Below, in pieces: positions 63,016 through 64,000 of a stretch of 64,000 nucleotides of DNA. The first letter of the stretch is position 1; each line of letters opens with the position of its first letter. Source of the stretch: Turicibacter sp. (GTDB taxonomy: Bacteria; Bacillota_I; Bacilli_A; MOL361; Turicibacteraceae); NCBI GenBank assembly GCA_009780245.1, contig WRAJ01000003.1, positions 1 to 64,000 of the forward strand. The letters are read 5' to 3'. The translations under genes and the position numbers were made by a program. The notes beneath the pieces are model-generated. The model was not told the origin of the DNA and ran no database searches. It saw only the letters and a list, made by a program, of their open reading frames with translations.

Positions 63016-64000
63016 CCTTTTTTGCAACTTCCACAATCTCAGTCACGTACTTTTGACATAGTTCATCCGTTTCAGCTTCAACCATGACACGCAACAGTTG
63101 CTCAGTACCAGATGCACGCACTAAGACGCGCCCGTTCCCAGCCATCTTTTCCTCAACTTCAGCAATCTTCGCTAATACTTCAGGATTCTTCTGAATCGCC
63201 ACTTTGTCAATCACACGCATGTTCTGAAGTAGCTGTGGGAATTTCGGCATATCGGCAGCTAAATCAGCCAACGCTTTATCCGACTTCTTTATGACACTCG
63301 CTAACTGAATCGCACTTAACAAGCCATCGCCCGTCGAGGCATGTTCAAGCATAATAATATGACCCGACTGCTCTCCGCCTAGCGTGTATCCGTGCGCTAA
63401 CATTTCTTCCAGTACGTAACGATCTCCCACCTTCGTCGCAACTGATTTCAAATTCGCAGCCTCTACCGATTTATAAAAGCCCAAATTACTCATGACGGTC
63501 GACACAATAACACCATCTTTTAGTTTGCCTACCGCATGCAAATGGCGCCCGAGAATAAACATGATATGATCCCCATCGACAATTTCACCTTTATTGTCAA
63601 CCGCAATTAAACGATCTGCGTCACCATCAAAGGCGAAACCAAAATCAGCACCTTCTGCCGTTACCACTGCTTGGAGTGCCTCAGGATGCGTTGAACCAAC
63701 GTTGTCGTTGATGTTTAGCCCATCTGGATTCGCACCGATTTCAACAATTTCTGCACCTAGATCGGAAAAGAGTTGACGCGCAAGCGCTGAAGCCGCACCG
63801 TGTCCTGGGTCCAAAGCGATTTTAAACCCTGATAAATCGTTATCGATCGTTGACTTAAGGAAATTCAAGTATTTCCCAGCACCCATTTTGAAACTTTCAA
63901 CCGTTCCAATGGCACCACCAACTGGGCGTGGCAATTCATCTTCGGCATCAATCAACGCTTCAATTTCAAGCTCAATCGCGTCTTTTAACTTGTAGCCGTC
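63005..64000 (-). CDS. glmM: phosphoglucosamine mutase (5' part outside window)
   Basis: The last 331 codons of GlmM, which interconverts glucosamine 6- and 1-phosphate for peptidoglycan precursors. The frame is open to the window edge, where translation begins DGYKLKDAIELEIEALI. The metal-binding loop DGDADR, the sugar loop GGEQSGHII and the phosphate loop RASGTEQLLRVMVEA are intact. The catalytic Ser lies outside. Its end overlaps the rplU promoter. Confidence 0.96.
   Translation of the reverse strand, partial: DGYKLKDAIELEIEALIDAEDELPRPVGGAIGTVESFKMGAGKYLNFLKSTIDNDLSGFKIALDPGHGAASALARQLFSDLGAEIVEIGANPDGLNINDNVGSTHPEALQAVVTAEGADFGFAFDGDADRLIAVDNKGEIVDGDHIMFILGRHLHAVGKLKDGVIVSTVMSNLGFYKSVEAANLKSVATKVGDRYVLEEMLAHGYTLGGEQSGHIIMLEHASTGDGLLSAIQLASVIKKSDKALADLAADMPKFPQLLQNMRVIDKVAIQKNPEVLAKIAEVEEKMAGNGRVLVRASGTEQLLRVMVEAETDELCQKYVTEIVEVAKKVDV

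Overview
The window looks like chromosome of a spore-forming Bacillota close to Bacilli. The division cluster runs murG-murB-divIB-ftsA-ftsZ. The rplU-prp-rpmA...obgE block is present, L27 carries the Firmicute-type cleavable N-terminus, and promoters are sigma-A-like with strong AGGAGG ribosome sites. Sporulation is suggested by a CwlD-type amidase beside a SpoVE/FtsW protein, two CotF-like coat proteins and a CotD-like coat protein. Base composition is moderate (mid-40s % GC by eye). Many extracytoplasmic proteins are very acidic, which would fit a saline or alkaline habitat (inference). I saw no rRNA, tRNA, CRISPR array or complete insertion sequence.

Layout. 1-10.5 kb: the 3'-truncated gene of a secreted protein with a Thr-Glu-Pro-Pro repeat tail, a Nudix hydrolase, a YgjP-type metallopeptidase, a YczE/YitT-type membrane protein, the two-subunit L-serine dehydratase, a CotD-like protein, a frameshifted oxidoreductase, and a DUF2807 lipoprotein followed by a two-component system. 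10.5-17 kb: structured intergenic DNA, a heterodimeric ABC multidrug exporter under a MarR repressor, and HflX. 17-28 kb is accessory: cupin, MazG-like hydrolase, TipA-type regulator, a membrane protein with three two-TM modules, a spore-associated gene broken by an in-frame stop, guaA, a GIY-YIG/DUF2075 helicase, an MFS transporter, a 73-bp repeat array and two CotF-like genes. 28-32.5 kb: an exported-protein/lipoprotein/FtsX-permease operon and a decayed DUF1016 nuclease. 32.5-40.2 kb: division and cortex genes.

40.2-56 kb is a carbohydrate locus, read almost entirely on the minus strand: a CUT1 importer without its own ATPase, a GH105-type unsaturated glycuronyl hydrolase, an aldo/keto reductase, an SMP-30 lactonase, a zinc-type dehydrogenase, a DeoC aldolase, a ribose-type importer, a second aldo/keto reductase and a KDG-type kinase. 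A divergent GntR/UTRA regulator faces the operon. The set is consistent with import of pectin-like oligosaccharides, removal of an unsaturated uronic acid, and conversion of the released sugar to a kinase substrate (inference). The locus is interspersed with a MITE-like element and two copies of a long palindromic, possibly RNA-forming repeat.

56-64 kb is mostly housekeeping: an RlmD/RumA-type methyltransferase, a GT-C-like membrane protein, ObgE, a Fic-like protein lacking the catalytic histidine, a small lipoprotein, L27, Prp, L21 with a leader RNA, and the 3' part of glmM.

Several genes are broken or reduced: a frameshift near 5.80 kb, an in-frame stop at 21.85 kb, a shredded DUF1016 gene at 31.7-32.3 kb, and a serine dehydratase beta subunit without its ACT domain. 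The best candidates for something undescribed are the triple-module membrane protein, the large palindromic repeats, the 41.2-kb MITE with its 18-bp direct repeats, the exported-protein/lipoprotein/FtsX trio, and the sugar pathway.
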